From Schaalia cardiffensis (GTDB lineage Bacteria; Actinomycetota; Actinomycetes; Actinomycetales; Actinomycetaceae): a DNA stretch of 64,000 nucleotides. The notes beneath the pieces were generated by a model that had not been told where the DNA came from, made no database searches, and was given only the letters and a program-made list of their open reading frames with translations. This document shows, piece by piece, positions 28,013 to 36,362 of the stretch. Location: assembly GCF_016405145.1 (NCBI RefSeq), contig NZ_JAEKIA010000003.1:1-64000 (forward strand). Direction: 5' to 3'. Each line of letters opens with the position of its first letter. Position 1 is the first letter of the stretch. Made by a program: the position numbers and the translations under genes.

Positions 28013-28255
28013 TCAGCGGCCGGTCGACGAGTAGGGCAGGAGCGCCATCTCGCGGGCGTTCTTCACCGCACGGGCAATGCGACGCTGCTCCTGGACGGAG
28101 ACGCCAGTGACGCGACGAGCACGGATCTTGCCGCGATCGGAAATGAACTTGCGCAGGAGCGCAGTGTCCTTGTAGTCGATGGTCTCAATCTTGGCCGACT
28201 TGAGGGGGTTGGCCTTCTTCTTGATGGGCTTGTTGCGAAGTTGAGGCTTCGCCAT
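28013..28255 (-). CDS. rpsR: 30S ribosomal protein bS18
   Basis: bS18 partners bS6 on the platform of the small subunit. The sequence [20 protein letters not shown] followed by [19 protein letters not shown] and [20 protein letters not shown] is canonical, and length is 80 residues. The start at 28255 is the conserved MAKP; a longer frame to 28297 is not family-like. It lies between ssb and rplI, the usual actinobacterial order. Confidence 0.97.
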   Translation of the reverse strand: MAKPQLRNKPIKKKANPLKSAKIETIDYKDTALLRKFISDRGKIRARRVTGVSVQEQRRIARAVKNAREMALLPYSSTGR

Positions 28256-28342
28256 GGTGGTCTCCTTGGATCCGGGTGGACTATTCATCCACCCCAAGAT
28301 GTGATGTCAGTACGTGCTCGGGTCGGCCGTGGCCGACACCGA

Positions 28343-28879
28343 TCAGAACGGCGGTTCGCCGAAGGCAGCGTCACCCTGTGAGGATGCGCGCCACGGATCG
28401 TCGACGGTGCCGCCGGCAGGAGCGCCGTAACCGGCATTCGAACCCCCGTAGGAGCCGCCCGCAGGGGCGCCTCCACGGTTTCCACCCTGATATCCGCCTC
28501 GGCCCTGGTCGGAACGCTCATTGCGTGAAACCTGGGCGCGCGCCCAACGGAGAGAAGGGCCGACCTCTTCGACGCGAAGTTCGATGACGGTGCGGTTCTG
28601 GCCGTCCTTGGTTTCGTAGGAGCGTTGGACAAGGTTGCCCTGCACGATCACGCGCATGCCTTTGCGGAGGGTTTCACTGATGTTCTCAGCGAAATCATTC
28701 CATGCACTGCAACGCATGAAGAGGGCGTTTCCGTCGCGCCACTGTCCGGACTTCGAGTCATACTGGCGAGGCGTCGAAGCGACGGTGAAGTCGACAACAG
28801 CCTGACCGCTCGGCGTGAAGCGAAGCTCAGGGTCAGCGGTGAGGTTACCGACGATCGTGATCTGGGTATCTCCGGCCAT
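28343..28879 (-). CDS. ssb: single-stranded DNA-binding protein
   Basis: SSB coats single-stranded DNA in replication, repair and recombination. The OB fold is clear: [20 protein letters not shown], then [37 protein letters not shown] and [20 protein letters not shown]. After residue 110 a Gly/Asn/Ala-rich linker leads to a C-terminal tip GEPPF. The tip is less acidic than the usual DDEPPF but keeps the terminal Pro-Phe that recruits partners. The start at 28879 (MAGDTQ) follows CGAGGAG. It is co-transcribed with rpsF and rpsR. Confidence 0.96.
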   Translation of the reverse strand: MAGDTQITIVGNLTADPELRFTPSGQAVVDFTVASTPRQYDSKSGQWRDGNALFMRCSAWNDFAENISETLRKGMRVIVQGNLVQRSYETKDGQNRTVIELRVEEVGPSLRWARAQVSRNERSDQGRGGYQGGNRGGAPAGGSYGGSNAGYGAPAGGTVDDPWRASSQGDAAFGEPPF

Positions 28880-28922
28880 TTCAACTCCTCGGGCTAAAGG
28901 GTGGGTGGGTTTGAGTGAATGC

Positions 28923-29213
28923 TCAGTGGGCGTCGGGACGCAGGAGCTTGGTGCGCAAGATGGTCTCGTCGAGACCCATGCGACGGTTGAGCTCGAGCGC
29001 GACATCAGGGGTCGTCGTCATGTTGATGACAACGTAGATGCCTTCGGAGCGCTTGAGGATGTCGTAAGCGAGGCGACGCTTGCCCCAGATGTCAACCTTG
29101 TCGACCGAGCCGCCGTTGGCGGACACGGGCGCGAGGTACTTGTCCATCGTGGGGGCGACGGTGCGCTCATCGATCGAGGGATCGAGGATCACCATCAGTT
29201 CGTAGTTACGCAC
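28923..29213 (-). CDS. rpsF: 30S ribosomal protein bS6
   Basis: bS6 binds the small-subunit platform with bS18. The sequence [40 protein letters not shown] and [20 protein letters not shown] is canonical, and the product is 96 residues. GTG at 29213 gives the conserved start (VRNYELM). A GGAGG lies about 12 bases upstream, a slightly long spacing. The in-frame extension to 29273 is not family-like. It heads the rpsF-ssb-rpsR-rplI operon. Confidence 0.96.
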   Translation of the reverse strand: MRNYELMVILDPSIDERTVAPTMDKYLAPVSANGGSVDKVDIWGKRRLAYDILKRSEGIYVVINMTTTPDVALELNRRMGLDETILRTKLLRPDAH

Positions 29214-29243
29214 GGTGAGTACCCACCTCCTATGGTCTTTGCG

Positions 29244-29298
29244 GTCACGGACGGTCCGTGACAGGAGGGTCATGCGTTCACAGACGAGGGTTCGTCTG
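29244..29298 (-). promoter_or_regulatory. two hairpins in the rpsF leader
   Basis: Just upstream of rpsF two inverted repeats occur: CAGACGA/TCGTCTG (29281-29298, loop four bases) and GTCACGGAC/GTCCGTGAC (29244-29262). In many bacteria the rpsF leader binds the S6:S18 complex for autoregulation. Whether these stems form that motif cannot be decided by eye. Confidence 0.35.
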
Positions 29299-29562
29299 CG
29301 GTGGAATGCCCTTGCGGGAGCTTGGACAATCCAGGGATCCAGCTTAGTCGTCGCCCAGTGGAGTGCGCCACCCTGTCCGGAGAGTTCTGGGCCACGTCCT
29401 GTCGGGGAAGCTTCTGTTTCTCAGACTCGTGGAGTGCTCGAGGCGGGTCGGTGGCGTGTTGAAGGAGTTCTTGCTCGCGCGCTTTGAGGGTGCTCGTGCT
29501 TTTGGTGCACTAGTGGAGGGGGCGGCGGGGTCTTCTCGGTGTGCGGGTTCTGACTTTGCGTT

Positions 29563-29626
29563 AGTGGAGGCGATGGCGTGTTTTGGAGGGGTTATATCCC
29601 CTCCACTTGTCGCGAACCCCTCCACT
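29563..29626. repeat. nested palindrome family, copy B
   Basis: Inner arms GGAGGGG (29585-29591) and CCCCTCC (29598-29604) flank TTATAT. Outer arms are AGTGGAGG (29563-29570) and AACCCCTCCACT (29615-29626). It lies in the gap 29299-29750 between the rpsF leader and the MATE stop, which has no gene. Confidence 0.8.
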
Positions 29627-29750
29627 TGTCGCGAAGCCCTCGATCGAGAACGCACGACCCGGGGTTGGCGGTCGATGAAGGCAAGGTCGGACTCCCGGGC
29701 TTCATACAAGGCCTCGGGTTGGCGCTCAATGAACGCGAAGCCCAAGGCGA

Positions 29751-31187
29751 TCAGCCCTCCCTCAGGGATGAATCCATGGATCCGAGCAGGCCGGAGCGCG
29801 ACCACCAGGTCCTCCACATATTCGTCGCCAGGCGGGCACCCATGTAGACCAGGGCGTACGCGCCCCATGCTGCCGCGACCACTTCGATACTGCCCGCACC
29901 TTCGAGGCGCCACAGCTCGATGAGCCCGAGAACCGGCAAGAATACGAGAAGCTGCCCGATTCCTGCGATCGCGAAATAGCGGTTGTCGCCAGCGCCGAGA
30001 AGCACACCATCGAGCGTGAAGACGACGCCCCCCAAAGGCATGCCGACGCAGCAGGCGATGAGTCCCCATCTCGCGATCGGGCTTACCGAGGAACTCGCGT
30101 CGAAGAGGAAGGGGATCCACGGCGAAAGAACAGTGATGACAATGCCGAGTACGACCCCGGCTCCCGCACCCCAGATCGCCAGGACTCTTAAGAGTTCTCG
30201 GAGTTCGTTGAGCTTCCCGCGCCCGAGGGCGAGGCCCACCATTGACTGGGCGGCGATCGCCAGCGCATCCAAGACGAAGCAGATGAGAGTCCAGATGGCC
30301 AGAACGATCTGATAACCCGCAAGAGCCTCAGATCCGAGCTGCGATGCCGACCAGATCGTTGCAAGGCCTGCGAGGCGTAGTGCCAAGCCGCGCACGATCA
30401 GAGGCGCACCGTCGAGCGCGGAACGCGCGATGCCGCTGCCGCTCGGACGCAGGGGTGCGCCGACCGATACGGCTTCACGCCTAAGGATCGCCAGGTACAC
30501 GGCCGCCATGAGGAGTTGAACGATCGACGTGCCCAAGCCGGAGCCGATGACGCCGAGGCCGAGGCCGAACATCAAGACGGCGTTGAGCCCAATGTTGAGG
30601 ATGGCGCCGATGCCGGTGATGAGCAGGGGAGTGCGGGTGTCTTGCAGTCCGCGCAGTGTCCCGACAGTCGAATAGCCGATCAGCATGCCGATCAGGCCAG
30701 GTGCGCTCGCCCGCAGATAGGCGACGGCCTCGTGCGCGACGGAAGAATCTGTCGTCATGAGTTTGACGAGGGCGGGGGCGAGTGCGGCGAGAAGGACGGC
30801 GACGATGAGGCCGAGCAGTGCGGCGAGCCAGGAGGCGTCGATTCCGGCGCGGATCGCGCCTCGTCGGTCCTTGGCGCCGAGTGCTCGAGCTGTGAGCGAG
30901 GTTGTGGAATACGCGAGGAAGATGAACAGGATGGTGAGAGTTTGGAGGATCTGGGAGGCGAGGGACAGGCCTGCGAGTGAGGCTGTTCCCAGGTGGCCGA
31001 TCATCGCGGAGTCGATGAGAGTGAAGAGAGGTTCGGCGACGAGTGCACCGAGAGCTGGGACCGCCAGTGTGAGAATTTTCCTGGTCAACCCAGGTTTAGC
31101 TTGTGTGTTGGAGGTGCTCTCAGGAGCAGGAAGCGAAGCTTCAAGCTTCACTTGAGAGTTAGGGGATGGGCTATCGGTTCCGTCCAC
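29751..31187 (-). CDS. MATE family efflux transporter
   Basis: A 12-helix cation-coupled exporter of the MATE (DinF-like) group. It opens with TRKILTLAVPALGALVAEPL and FTLIDSAMIGHLGTASLAGL, the hallmark of the family; the second half repeats this with LALRLAGLATIWSASQLGSE and ALAIAAQSMVGLALGRGK. I chose GTG at 31187 because GGAGG lies eight bases upstream. A longer frame (ATG at 31247) lacks a ribosome site and would run through DnaA-box-like sequence. The substrate is unknown; relatives export drugs or metabolites. It diverges from dnaB. Confidence 0.87.
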   Translation of the reverse strand: MDGTDSPSPNSQVKLEASLPAPESTSNTQAKPGLTRKILTLAVPALGALVAEPLFTLIDSAMIGHLGTASLAGLSLASQILQTLTILFIFLAYSTTSLTARALGAKDRRGAIRAGIDASWLAALLGLIVAVLLAALAPALVKLMTTDSSVAHEAVAYLRASAPGLIGMLIGYSTVGTLRGLQDTRTPLLITGIGAILNIGLNAVLMFGLGLGVIGSGLGTSIVQLLMAAVYLAILRREAVSVGAPLRPSGSGIARSALDGAPLIVRGLALRLAGLATIWSASQLGSEALAGYQIVLAIWTLICFVLDALAIAAQSMVGLALGRGKLNELRELLRVLAIWGAGAGVVLGIVITVLSPWIPFLFDASSSVSPIARWGLIACCVGMPLGGVVFTLDGVLLGAGDNRYFAIAGIGQLLVFLPVLGLIELWRLEGAGSIEVVAAAWGAYALVYMGARLATNMWRTWWSRSGLLGSMDSSLREG

Positions 31188-31217
31188 GAATGTGGCCTCC
31201 AATTTCAATCCACAATC

Positions 31218-31380
31218 TGTGTACACACTTGTGGACAAGTCTGTCATCGGGGGAATGGCATGAATCTGCCGTGAAAAGTCCGAGGGGTTTTCACGGACGC
31301 AGCGCAACACACACCGAGCGTCCACAGGGGATGTGGACGACGCGCCATGTTATCCACACGCCATCCCCAGGTTATCCCCA
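31218..31380. promoter_or_regulatory. DnaA-box-like cluster upstream of dnaB
   Basis: The 371-base MATE/dnaB divergent gap contains TTATCCACA at 31350-31358 (the exact consensus), TTATCCCCA at 31372-31380 (one mismatch) and, on the minus strand, TTGTCCACA at 31230-31238, a form favoured in high-GC actinobacteria. Next to the last is the 10-bp palindrome TGTGTACACA (31218-31227). No dnaA or dnaN is nearby, so this is more likely a regulatory or DnaA-titrating site than oriC. Confidence 0.55.
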
Positions 31381-31475
31381 TTCGAGTTCAGATCGAGAGT
31401 GGGAGTTCTCGCGTCGAGACGATACCCTCGCGTGTGCGCGTGACCATGGATTCAGGGTCTGACGCGGACTCGCAC

Positions 31476-31510
31476 TGAGGAAAGGCGCTCAAGCCACGCC
31501 CCTTTCCTCA
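31476..31510 (+). promoter_or_regulatory. hairpin in the dnaB leader
   Basis: A perfect 10-bp stem (TGAGGAAAGG and CCTTTCCTCA) with a 15-base loop lies 49-83 bases upstream of the dnaB start. It may be part of the 5' leader; any function is inference. Confidence 0.4.
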
Positions 31511-31558
31511 AGGTGGTGAGCCGCATTCTCGCGTGCGTCGACTGTAGAGAGGATCATC

Positions 31559-32914
31559 GTGGCGGAAGATTTTGATCGCACACCACCACAGGACATCGAC
31601 GCGGAAATGTCGGTCCTCGGATCGATGATGCTCACCACTGATGCGATCGTTACTGTCACAGAGGAGATTCGCGGTTCCGACTTCTACATGCCGAATCACG
31701 AGATCATCTTCGATGCGATCGTGGACCTCTTCGGTCAAAACGAACCCGCCGACGCGATCACTGTTGCAGGGTATCTGCAGCGCGAAGGCACTTTGTCCAG
31801 GGTCGGTGGCGCCCCCTACTTGCATACCCTCATCGCTTCGGTGCCGACTGCGGCGAACGCTGGTTACTACGCGCGCATCGTTCGTGAGCGCGCGATCATG
31901 CGTCGCCTTGTCACTGCGGGCACGCGCATCGTCCAACTCGGTTACGCCGAGGCCGGTGGCGAGGTCGAAGAGATCGTCGAACAGGCGCAGTCCGAGATTT
32001 ATGCGGTCTCTTCGGAACGCACCGCAAGGGACTACGTCGCCGTAGGCTCTATGACTCATGAGCTGCTCGAACACCTTGAAGACATTGAGAAGTCCAAAGG
32101 CAAGCTGCAAGGTGTTCCCACGGGATTCAAGGAGCTTGACGACCTGACACAAGGGCTTCGTGGCGGTCAGATGATTATCGTTGCCGCCAGACCCGCTATG
32201 GGCAAGTCCACTCTCGCCCTCGACTTTTGCCGCTCGGCCTCGATCAAGCATGGGATCACATCCCTGGTCTTCTCCCTTGAGATGAGTCAGCAGGAGATTG
32301 CGATGCGAATGCTCGCTGCAGAATCAGGAGTGTTCCTGTCCAAGATGCAGGCGGGCTCGATGAATGACACCGACTGGAAGCGTGTCGCCAGAACGATGGA
32401 GAGAGTCTCCGACGCCCCCTTGTATATCGACGATTCACCGAATATGACGATTACGGAGATTCGTGCGAAGTGTCGACAGCTCAAGCAGCAGCACAACCTC
32501 GGCCTCGTGGTGATCGACTACCTGCAGCTCATGACGAGCGGCCGACAGGTCGAGTCTCGTCAGCAGGAAGTCTCAGCCATGTCGCGTAATCTCAAACTCC
32601 TCGCGAAGGATATTGGAGTTCCGGTGGTTGCCGTCGCGCAGCTCAACCGAAACTCCGAGTCGCGCAATGACCGCAAGCCGATGATGTCTGACCTGCGTGA
32701 ATCTGGTTCGCTGGAGCAGGATGCGGACATCATTATGCTGCTGCATCGTCCCGATTATTACGACAAGGAAGACCGTCCAGGAGAAGGCGACATCATTGTC
32801 GCGAAGCACCGTAATGGTGAGACTGCAGTAATCCGCACCCTCTTCCAGGGTCACCTCTCGCGTTTCGTCAACTACAGCGGTCGCGAAGAGCCGCACAATA
32901 CGCGACAAGACTGA
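31559..32914 (+). CDS. dnaB: replicative DNA helicase DnaB
   Basis: The hexameric helicase that unwinds the replication fork. The N-terminal domain starts RTPPQDIDAEMSVLGSMMLT, family-typical. The RecA-like C-terminal domain has AARPAMGKSTLALDFCRSAS (Walker A), VFSLEMSQQEIAMRMLAAES, VVIDYLQLMTS (Walker B), SAMSRNLKLLAKDIGVPVVA and SDLRESGSLEQDADIIMLLH. Length 451 residues is normal and there is no intein. GTG at 31559 has GAGAGG six bases upstream. In actinobacteria dnaB commonly follows rplI; here the MATE gene and repeat-bearing gaps separate them. Confidence 0.96.
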   Translation: MAEDFDRTPPQDIDAEMSVLGSMMLTTDAIVTVTEEIRGSDFYMPNHEIIFDAIVDLFGQNEPADAITVAGYLQREGTLSRVGGAPYLHTLIASVPTAANAGYYARIVRERAIMRRLVTAGTRIVQLGYAEAGGEVEEIVEQAQSEIYAVSSERTARDYVAVGSMTHELLEHLEDIEKSKGKLQGVPTGFKELDDLTQGLRGGQMIIVAARPAMGKSTLALDFCRSASIKHGITSLVFSLEMSQQEIAMRMLAAESGVFLSKMQAGSMNDTDWKRVARTMERVSDAPLYIDDSPNMTITEIRAKCRQLKQQHNLGLVVIDYLQLMTSGRQVESRQQEVSAMSRNLKLLAKDIGVPVVAVAQLNRNSESRNDRKPMMSDLRESGSLEQDADIIMLLHRPDYYDKEDRPGEGDIIVAKHRNGETAVIRTLFQGHLSRFVNYSGREEPHNTRQD

Positions 32915-32997
32915 GCGTCGCGCGCCTCTGCGTGTGCCGATCCGCTGAGGGGTAGGAGGGGCGTGAGGCTTGGCGTGCGATGGGGGCTGTGGTGCTG

Positions 32998-33061
32998 AGT
33001 GGAGGCTGTGACGACAAGTGGAGGGGTGATATCCCCTCCACAATTCGTCAACCCCTCCACT
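32998..33061. repeat. nested palindrome family, copy C
   Basis: The best-preserved copy. Inner arms GTGGAGGGG (33018-33026) and CCCCTCCAC (33033-33041) flank TGATAT. Outer arms AGTGGAGGCTGTGACGA and TCGTCAACCCCTCCACT can pair with a few mismatches. It lies in the 498-base gap after dnaB (32915-33412), which has no gene. Confidence 0.82.
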
Positions 33062-33343
33062 GATGAGACTATCCCCATCAGGGTTTTGGCTTGTGTGGAG
33101 AGAGTCGGATCGACTGTGTCGATTGAGGAGTCTTCTCTTCCGATGTCTTGCTTGAGGATTCTCCTGTTCCAATTTCGGGGCTGAGACCTGAAGGAGGATG
33201 AGGGTGGCACGGGTTCCACATCGATAGGAGAAAAATGGCAGAGCGAAAGGCTGCAATGGGACTAGCGGCAGAAATGTCTCTACAGGATCGACGTTTTGGG
33301 CGCAAATGGGGTGGATGTCATGGGGTGAAAAGGCAAAAGAAAA

Positions 33344-33368
33344 AGCGCGACGTCACAGGCGTCGCGCT
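33344..33368 (-). terminator. intrinsic terminator of small membrane protein gene
   Basis: Read on the minus strand, a 9-bp stem (AGCGCGACG / CGTCGCGCT, loop seven bases) is followed by TTTTTCTTTT. A second hairpin, GGGCGCGC/GCGCGCCC (33378-33400 approx.), sits between it and the gene stop. Confidence 0.8.
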
Positions 33369-33412
33369 CGTCATGCGGGGGCGCGCTGCGTGGCGCGCCC
33401 CGGATTATCGGT

Positions 33413-33631
33413 TCAGTTCTTCTCGTTGCGAATCGCGTAAGCGGCGGGAGCGAAGAGAACAGCGGTGAGGCCAACGAGAGCAGCGATGACAGCCGAAATG
33501 GTCGAGGAGGCGTTGACGGCGGCGAAAACACCGAGAACGGCGAGGAGGACAACGGCGATGATGACGCCCGCAGCGTTCGCCTCGCCTTGCCAGCTGGCGA
33601 CGGCGATTTCAGACTTCACGATGTTGTTCAT
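33413..33631 (-). CDS. small two-span membrane protein, 72 aa
   Basis: A short membrane protein I cannot assign to a family. After NNIVKSEIAVASWQGEANAA come two hydrophobic segments, GVIIAVVLLAVLGVFAAV and AVIAALVGLTAVLFAPAAYA, with a Ser/Thr turn between and a charged end (RNEKN). ATG at 33631 has GAAAGAAG upstream. The frame continues to 33664, but that part is basic and without a ribosome site. A clear intrinsic terminator follows. It is monocistronic. Confidence 0.7.
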   Translation of the reverse strand: MNNIVKSEIAVASWQGEANAAGVIIAVVLLAVLGVFAAVNASSTISAVIAALVGLTAVLFAPAAYAIRNEKN

Positions 33632-33898
33632 GGGGTTCTTCTTTCGAGTCAGTGCGCGAAGCACTGACTGTGCCCCGCACAGCAGTGTGTCAGTGTTGCA
33701 TCCCCGATTCCGGAAACGTTTCCATCCCCTCGGATCAGCGGTTATAACGTTACCAGCAGCACCAATTCCCTATCCATCTTTGCGCCTGATTTCACATGCT
33801 CACATTCACTGATCCGAGCCTGTGATGAGGCTCGTTACGGCTTTGGAGTTTCGAGGCCCATGATGCACCGTGATCCGAGTGCCTGGGTACCTCTTTGC

Positions 33899-33944
33899 GA
33901 GTCGCAATCGTCGCTCTGAATGGAGTCGCAATCGCCGCTCCGAA
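33899..33944. repeat. 24-bp period direct repeat
   Basis: GAGTCGCAATCGTCGCTCTGAA (22 bases, split by position: 33899-33920) recurs at 33923-33944 with two base changes. It lies in the gap 33632-34184 between the small membrane protein and the cold-shock gene, where I see no gene. Confidence 0.65.
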
Positions 33945-33951
33945 GAGGAAA

Positions 33952-33979
33952 ATCCCCTCGGCGCGCGGCGCGAGGGGAT
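33952..33979 (-). terminator. hairpin downstream of cold-shock gene
   Basis: Stem ATCCCCTCG / CGAGGGGAT with a GC-rich ten-base loop. On the minus strand it is followed by TTTTCC. It is about 200 bases beyond the cold-shock stop, so assignment is tentative. Confidence 0.45.
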
Positions 33980-34184
33980 GGTGATCCTGTTTTCTGCCGT
34001 CAAAAGGCCGATGAGACTAGGCCTTGGTCGGCACTGGGCCTTGGTCGACACGGAGCCTGTTTGACAGGGACCTTGATCGACACACATGCCTGCCAATGGG
34101 ATCTGACGCTTGTCAGCACAGGCGCGTGCAGCCTGGAGCCCTTGCCGAATCAGACGCGGACGGCATCAGAACTGGAAGAGATAC

Positions 34185-34394
34185 TCAGGCGAGACGCTGG
34201 ATGTTCTCCGCCTGAAGACCCTTGGGGCCCTGAGTGATGTCGAACTCGACCTGCTCGCCCTCGAAGAGGGTACGGCGGCCAGATTCTTGAACAATGTTGG
34301 AGAAGTGAGCGAAAACGTCGGCGGAGCCATCGCTGGGGGTGATGAAGCCGTAGCCCTTTTCGTCGTTGAACCATTTCACGACACCAGAAGTCAT
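34185..34394 (-). CDS. cold-shock protein (CspA family)
   Basis: A 69-residue nucleic-acid chaperone. It has the RNP1-like [11 protein letters not shown] and RNP2-like [10 protein letters not shown] motifs, the opening [11 protein letters not shown] and the closing [10 protein letters not shown] of the family. ATG at 34394 gives the normal length; the frame extends to 34478 without family similarity. It is monocistronic. The chaperone binds single-stranded RNA and prevents secondary structure; cold induction cannot be judged from the sequence. Confidence 0.93.
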   Translation of the reverse strand: MTSGVVKWFNDEKGYGFITPSDGSADVFAHFSNIVQESGRRTLFEGEQVEFDITQGPKGLQAENIQRLA

Positions 34395-35083
34395 GGTGTT
34401 TCCAATCTGCAGGCCCATTCGGGCGTTTCCCCGGCCCAAGTCGGGTTCCGGGATAGTGATCGAAGCTCCTGCAAACACCGACGAGCGAGTATCGCAATGA
34501 ATCCGAGTTACTACGGCGTCAACGCTACAGCATGGGGGAGACTCTCACGTCATCACTACGGGCCGATCAGGACACACTTGCACGACCTACCTGTGCTCCA
34601 CGTCGCGGATATCACCGAGGATGATCCGATCAACGAGGCCGGGGGTGGAATCTTTGACTCGTGTAGGGCTTGCTGAAAGAGATTACCGACGAATCCCAAA
34701 GGCTCTCTCGAGGGTCTTAAGCGAGGGATCGCTTGAACTGAGTCCATGCGCTGTTGAAAAGCTCGAGATTGTGGTGTTGGGGAGCGAGTGATCCGGAAAG
34801 AGACCGGAGGTGAATAAGACCGGTGCGAGCAAAGAATGGTGCGGGCTAGGCCCAGTGTGAACTGAGATGGAGACGGGTGAAGGCCTGTGTGAACTTGGGA
34901 CCGCGGGGACGAAGATCATTGCGAGTTGAGGGTGAGGTGGGTGAAAGCCTGTACCAAGGAGAGTCGAGGTAAAGGAAAGGGGAGTGGGCTCAGGCCATGT
35001 GAAAAAGGCGACCCACAGGTTCAACCATGAAGAATTATCATGAGTAGCTCAATGCCGCCGCTTCATCGCGCATAATGCACTGA
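34395..35083. other. gene-free stretch before tRNA-Leu
   Basis: No supportable gene. The first 100 bases hold the cold-shock leader. From about 34,780 to 35,000 the sequence is G-rich with loosely repeated GTGAAGGCCTG, GTGAACT and GTGAAAGCCTG words, similar to the degenerate array at 8.9 kb. Frames such as minus 34556-34747 and 34683-35024 lack motifs and starts. Confidence 0.55.
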
Positions 35084-35110
35084 GTTTCCCGCAGAATCTT
35101 GCGGGAAAAC
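35084..35110 (-). terminator. terminator of tRNA-Leu
   Basis: Stem TTTCCCGCA / TGCGGGAAA immediately 3' of the tRNA on the minus strand. Confidence 0.65.
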
Positions 35111-35197
35111 TGGTGCGCGAGGGGGGAGTTGAACCCCCACCCCATCACTGGGACACGGACCTGAACCGTGCGCGTCTGCCTATTCCGCCACTCGCGC
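35111..35197 (-). tRNA. tRNA-Leu (anticodon CAG)
   Basis: An 87-base class II tRNA with encoded CCA. Acceptor stem GCGCGAG pairs with CTCGCGC, followed by A and CCA. The anticodon stem-loop is CACGGTTCAGGTCCGTG with anticodon CAG. A long variable arm follows, and the T arm has GGGGGTTCAACTCCCCC. This reads CUG leucine codons. Confidence 0.95.
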
Positions 35198-35267
35198 GTG
35201 CGTTGAAAGGTTACGGGGGAGGAGGTGAGCACGTCAAATGAGAACGCGTTTTCGGACGGATCTGCGC

Positions 35268-36362
35268 TCAGGAGCCGCCAAGATCAACGAGGACGTGGGC
35301 GGCGATGATCCCGGCGAGTGCGAGGGCACTCAGCACGGCAGCGACCCCGTCATTGAGACCCAGACGCACAGGCTCCTGGGGTAGGGGATCAAGGCCTCCG
35401 CGCATCGACATTGCTCTACCGGTGTCGCGGGCAGAACGAGAAGCCGCTGAAAGGACCGCGGTCGTCACGTCAACACCAAGACGGAGGGAAGAACGAAAGC
35501 CCATGCGCGTCCATTCACCGCCCATGCGGAGTTTCGCCGCGTCAACGACTGCTTGTGACTGCTCTGCGAGGACGGGCATCGCCGTGAGTGCAAGCCCCAT
35601 GATGCGCGCCCATTCATCGACAGGAGCTCCCAAGAACCGCAAAGGTGAGATGAGGCGACGCAGAGCCTGAGCGATCCTCGCGGTCGAAAAAGTCCACAAG
35701 AGCAGGGCGCTTCCCCATAGGAGCACGAGTGAGAGCGCAATGAGACGAACGAAGATGAGGATCCCACCATCAATCGATGCGCCGATCATGCCGCCGATGA
35801 GCCCCGACCAGAACCATATGGGTGGAATCGGGACCGCCGAGAGGGGAACGCGCCCGAAGATGCTGGCAAGAAGGAGGAGGAGCGCAACGATCCCGAGGGT
35901 CGGCCATTTCGGCCACACCAGCACGAAGGTGGTGAGGAGTGTCCACGCGAGGATCAACACTTCGGGTTGGACCCTCGACAGGGGTGAGGACCAGGGCAGG
36001 AGGCGCGGCATGAAGAAGCCGATTCGGCGACGCTCCTTGGGTTTCGGGCGTTTTGCGAAGTCCCTGGCCCTTGTGGGTCGGCTCCCCCCACTCGCTCCTC
36101 CCTCGGTCCCGGCCTCAGCCTTGTTGGGCGCGACTTGGGCGCTTCCAGCCTCGGCCTGAGCCTTGTTGGGTGCGACTTGGGTGCTTCCAGCCCTGACCTG
36201 AGCCCTGTTGGGCGCGACTTGGGCCCCTCCAGCCCCGGCCTCGGCCCTGTCGGGTACGACCTGGAATCTGGAGCCGACGTTCTCGCCCTCGGATCGGCCT
36301 TCCCCTGTGACGCGGCTTCCCTTCCGACTCAGAGGCGATTCTTGAGGTTCCTCGTGGCTCAT
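35268..36362 (-). CDS. ECF transporter transmembrane component EcfT
   Basis: The scaffold membrane subunit of an energy-coupling factor importer. The last 235 residues form the T component: helices LILAWTLLTTFVLVW, LGIVALLLLLASIFG and GGILIFVRLIALSLVLLWGS, then ALRRLISPLRFLGAPVDEWA and the coupling-helix region RMGGEWTRMGF, and SMRGGLD. The first 120 residues are a hydrophilic Ala/Gln/Arg-rich extension containing three and a half 14-residue repeats (QVAPNKAQAEAGSA type). ATG at 36362 overlaps the stop of the upstream ATPase gene as ATGA, so they form one transporter. The longer frame to 36401 was not chosen. Confidence 0.85.
   Translation of the reverse strand: MSHEEPQESPLSRKGSRVTGEGRSEGENVGSRFQVVPDRAEAGAGGAQVAPNRAQVRAGSTQVAPNKAQAEAGSAQVAPNKAEAGTEGGASGGSRPTRARDFAKRPKPKERRRIGFFMPRLLPWSSPLSRVQPEVLILAWTLLTTFVLVWPKWPTLGIVALLLLLASIFGRVPLSAVPIPPIWFWSGLIGGMIGASIDGGILIFVRLIALSLVLLWGSALLLWTFSTARIAQALRRLISPLRFLGAPVDEWARIMGLALTAMPVLAEQSQAVVDAAKLRMGGEWTRMGFRSSLRLGVDVTTAVLSAASRSARDTGRAMSMRGGLDPLPQEPVRLGLNDGVAAVLSALALAGIIAAHVLVDLGGS
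36120..36266. repeat. 42-bp in-frame tandem repeat in ecfT
   Basis: Units at 36120-36161, 36162-36203, 36204-36245 and a partial one to about 36266. Each 42-bp unit encodes 14 residues around QVAPNKAQ, so copy-number changes keep the frame. Confidence 0.8.

Noticed and set aside
31188-31558. oriC
   Set aside because: Only three DnaA-like boxes, no AT-rich unwinding element and no dnaA/dnaN beside it.
34556-34747. 63-codon minus-strand frame
   Set aside because: No ribosome site or recognisable motif; codon use not gene-like.
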